A DNA stretch of 64,000 nt, from the NCBI GenBank assembly GCA_013400975.1, contig WBMZ01010243.1, positions 248,001-312,000 on the forward strand, given 5' to 3'. This DNA comes from Atrichornis clamosus (Eukaryota > Chordata > Aves > Passeriformes > Menuridae). Positions 62,501 through 64,000 of this stretch are shown here, one piece after another. The translations under genes were made by a program, and so were the position numbers. Below the pieces are notes generated by a model. It made no database searches and was not told the DNA's origin. It was given only the letters and a program-made list of their open reading frames with translations. The first letter of the stretch is position 1, and the number at the start of each line of letters is the position of its first letter.

Positions 62501-64000
62501 TGACCTTTACAGAGGCTAATAATAAAGCAATAAGGTGACACGCAGTAAAGCATGTCATTCTGTGAGTAGTTCTGCAAGAGGATACATGAAACAAAAGGGC
62601 AGTTCAATACCCTGAGGCTTTGGGGATCTGCTGTTTTGTGGTCTGTTCATCCTGCATACTGCTGGCATTACACAGAGTATGTGGGAACGCACATGTCAAC
62701 ACAAACCATACTAAAAGAACAAGGATCTGAAAACAACTGTAAGAAAATTAAGATTTATTATTGCTGTCACACTGCCTCAGTCATTGGCTGGCTTCATGTT
62801 CTGGGACGTTTTCAATGAAATTTTCAGGAGATTAATTATTTTTATTGGTATTATACAAAAATCTCAAATCTTTTCTGTTCCCACATCTTCAGTGATGTAT
62901 TTTTGCTGCATCCAGAAGTCCCCATCCCCATTTCATAAGGGATGGACTCACATTCCAAGCACAGCAAAACAACCCCAAAACCACAGAGAATAATCTATAG
63001 TGGCAGCAGTAGAAGTTTCTTCTACTCAGAGATTGCAAGTGACATATGCAGTACCATGTGCTAAGCAAGCTGTGATAGTCACTAACCCTTTGAGGTGCCT
63101 AGCAACCTTCAGTAGCATTCAGTAGAAAGAGAAGATTTTCAGCACTCAACAGAATTAAATTCCTAATAAAACTGTTTACTCAGGATCAATCCTAGCAGCC
63201 GCCAATGGTCCCTAAAATCAGGCAGAGGAAAGCATACTTAGCACAAGAGCGAGTCATTAGTTACTGCAATTGCAGCATCAAAACCAATTTAATTTAAAAA
63301 GGAAAGCTCTGTATTTAAAAATAATTACATTTTTATAGAAGTTCCAGTGGACTGGTCAACAAACTGTAAAACAGAAGATCAAAGCTCTGAATTTCATCAT
63401 ACTTTTCTGATATTTTAACTATATTATATTTATATACAAATACCTATACCAATAGTTTATCTTTACATTCAATTCAGGTGTATTTTCAACACGTACACCA
63501 ACATAAACAACCATTAGTATAACAGACAACTTAATCAATGGAGTTTGAAACAATACAAAAACTGAAAACCAAGTTTCAATAAGTGAATGACATCTGTGTT
63601 ATTTCCACCAGGACTATCCAATCACAAGAGGTTAGATGCAAAAATTAAACACAACCACTTCCAGTGACTTCCATTAAAACATATAGGGAGCTATGTATCA
63701 GCTAAAACTAGGTCTGCATGATAAAGAATCTTGCCAATTGATAAAGAAAGAAGCTAAAACTCAAGTGACATTGATATAGTACCAAGTAGCCAATAAGACC
63801 TAAGCTATATGTGAGGACAACCGGTAGTTTGATCAGTAGCAGAATAAGAAAAGAAGATCCCTCTGCCACCCCAAATGTAGCTTTTGAGAATTTACACATA
63901 TCTTTTCCCTGCCTTAGAAGTATATGATAAAAACAAAGGTCCAGCAAATTAGAGATCCCGTAAGGAATCTCAGTCATCCTCTTAAGGACAAATAACTGCA
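59561..64000. other. Intronic sequence, nothing recognised
   Basis: AT-rich to the window end, with a T-run at 61188-61200. ORFs of up to about 90 codons have no recognisable domain. Confidence 0.6.

Larger units (their letters stand above)
1446..64000 (-). other. LRRC4C: LRRC4C 5'-UTR intron sequence (inferred), continuing past the window
   Basis: No further coding exon of a known gene was recognised on either strand over these 62.5 kb. The sequence is AT-rich, with short random ORFs and scattered old repeats. LRRC4C in mammals spans more than a megabase because of long introns between its 5' non-coding exons, so intron is the natural reading. Small non-coding 5' exons could be hidden here, as could a more proximal intron boundary; two candidate blocks are listed separately. 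Confidence 0.75.

Noticed and set aside
1..64000. A novel defence, biosynthetic or mobile gene system
   Set aside because: No clustered genes occur; the window is one gene's exon and long intron with ordinary amniote repeats.

Overview
The window is vertebrate nuclear DNA, very probably from a bird. It is AT-rich, and its recognisable young repeats are CR1 LINE fragments plus one retroviral LTR of a type common in bird genomes. The order or species cannot be fixed from the sequence. No bacterial, phage or organelle gene is present, and no rRNA, tRNA or CRISPR array was seen.

The only gene I can support is LRRC4C (netrin-G ligand 1, NGL-1), a postsynaptic adhesion protein, on the minus strand at the left edge. 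Its coding exon runs off the window at position 1. The window holds the first 467 codons: signal peptide, leucine-rich repeats with caps, Ig domain and the start of the stalk. The transmembrane segment and cytoplasmic tail lie outside. A strong 3' splice site sits 42 bases upstream of the start codon. Everything from 1446 to 64000 is therefore read as 5'-UTR intron, which fits the very long 5' introns known for this gene in mammals.

The intron carries CR1 fragments of various ages at about 12.5, 15.6-16.0, 27.3-27.9, 36.3-36.6, 48.0-48.8, 57.3-57.4 and 59.2-59.6 kb. An LTR fragment lies at 48.8-49.2 kb, next to a possible retroelement ORF1 remnant at 49.3-49.5 kb. Old SINE-like (MIR) and palindromic amniote repeats lie at about 2.8, 8.9-9.1, 18.3, 34.9, 36.1, 37.1 and possibly 31.4 kb. 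There are also several short tandem duplications and microsatellites.

No new multi-gene system was found. The most useful leads are an overlapping upstream ORF at the LRRC4C start, an exon-like minus-strand block at 45.2-45.5 kb with a consensus donor, a protein-like minus-strand ORF at 22.4-22.6 kb, a CpG-bearing block at 23.4-23.6 kb, and a long imperfect palindrome near 9.0 kb. All need expression or alignment data to confirm.
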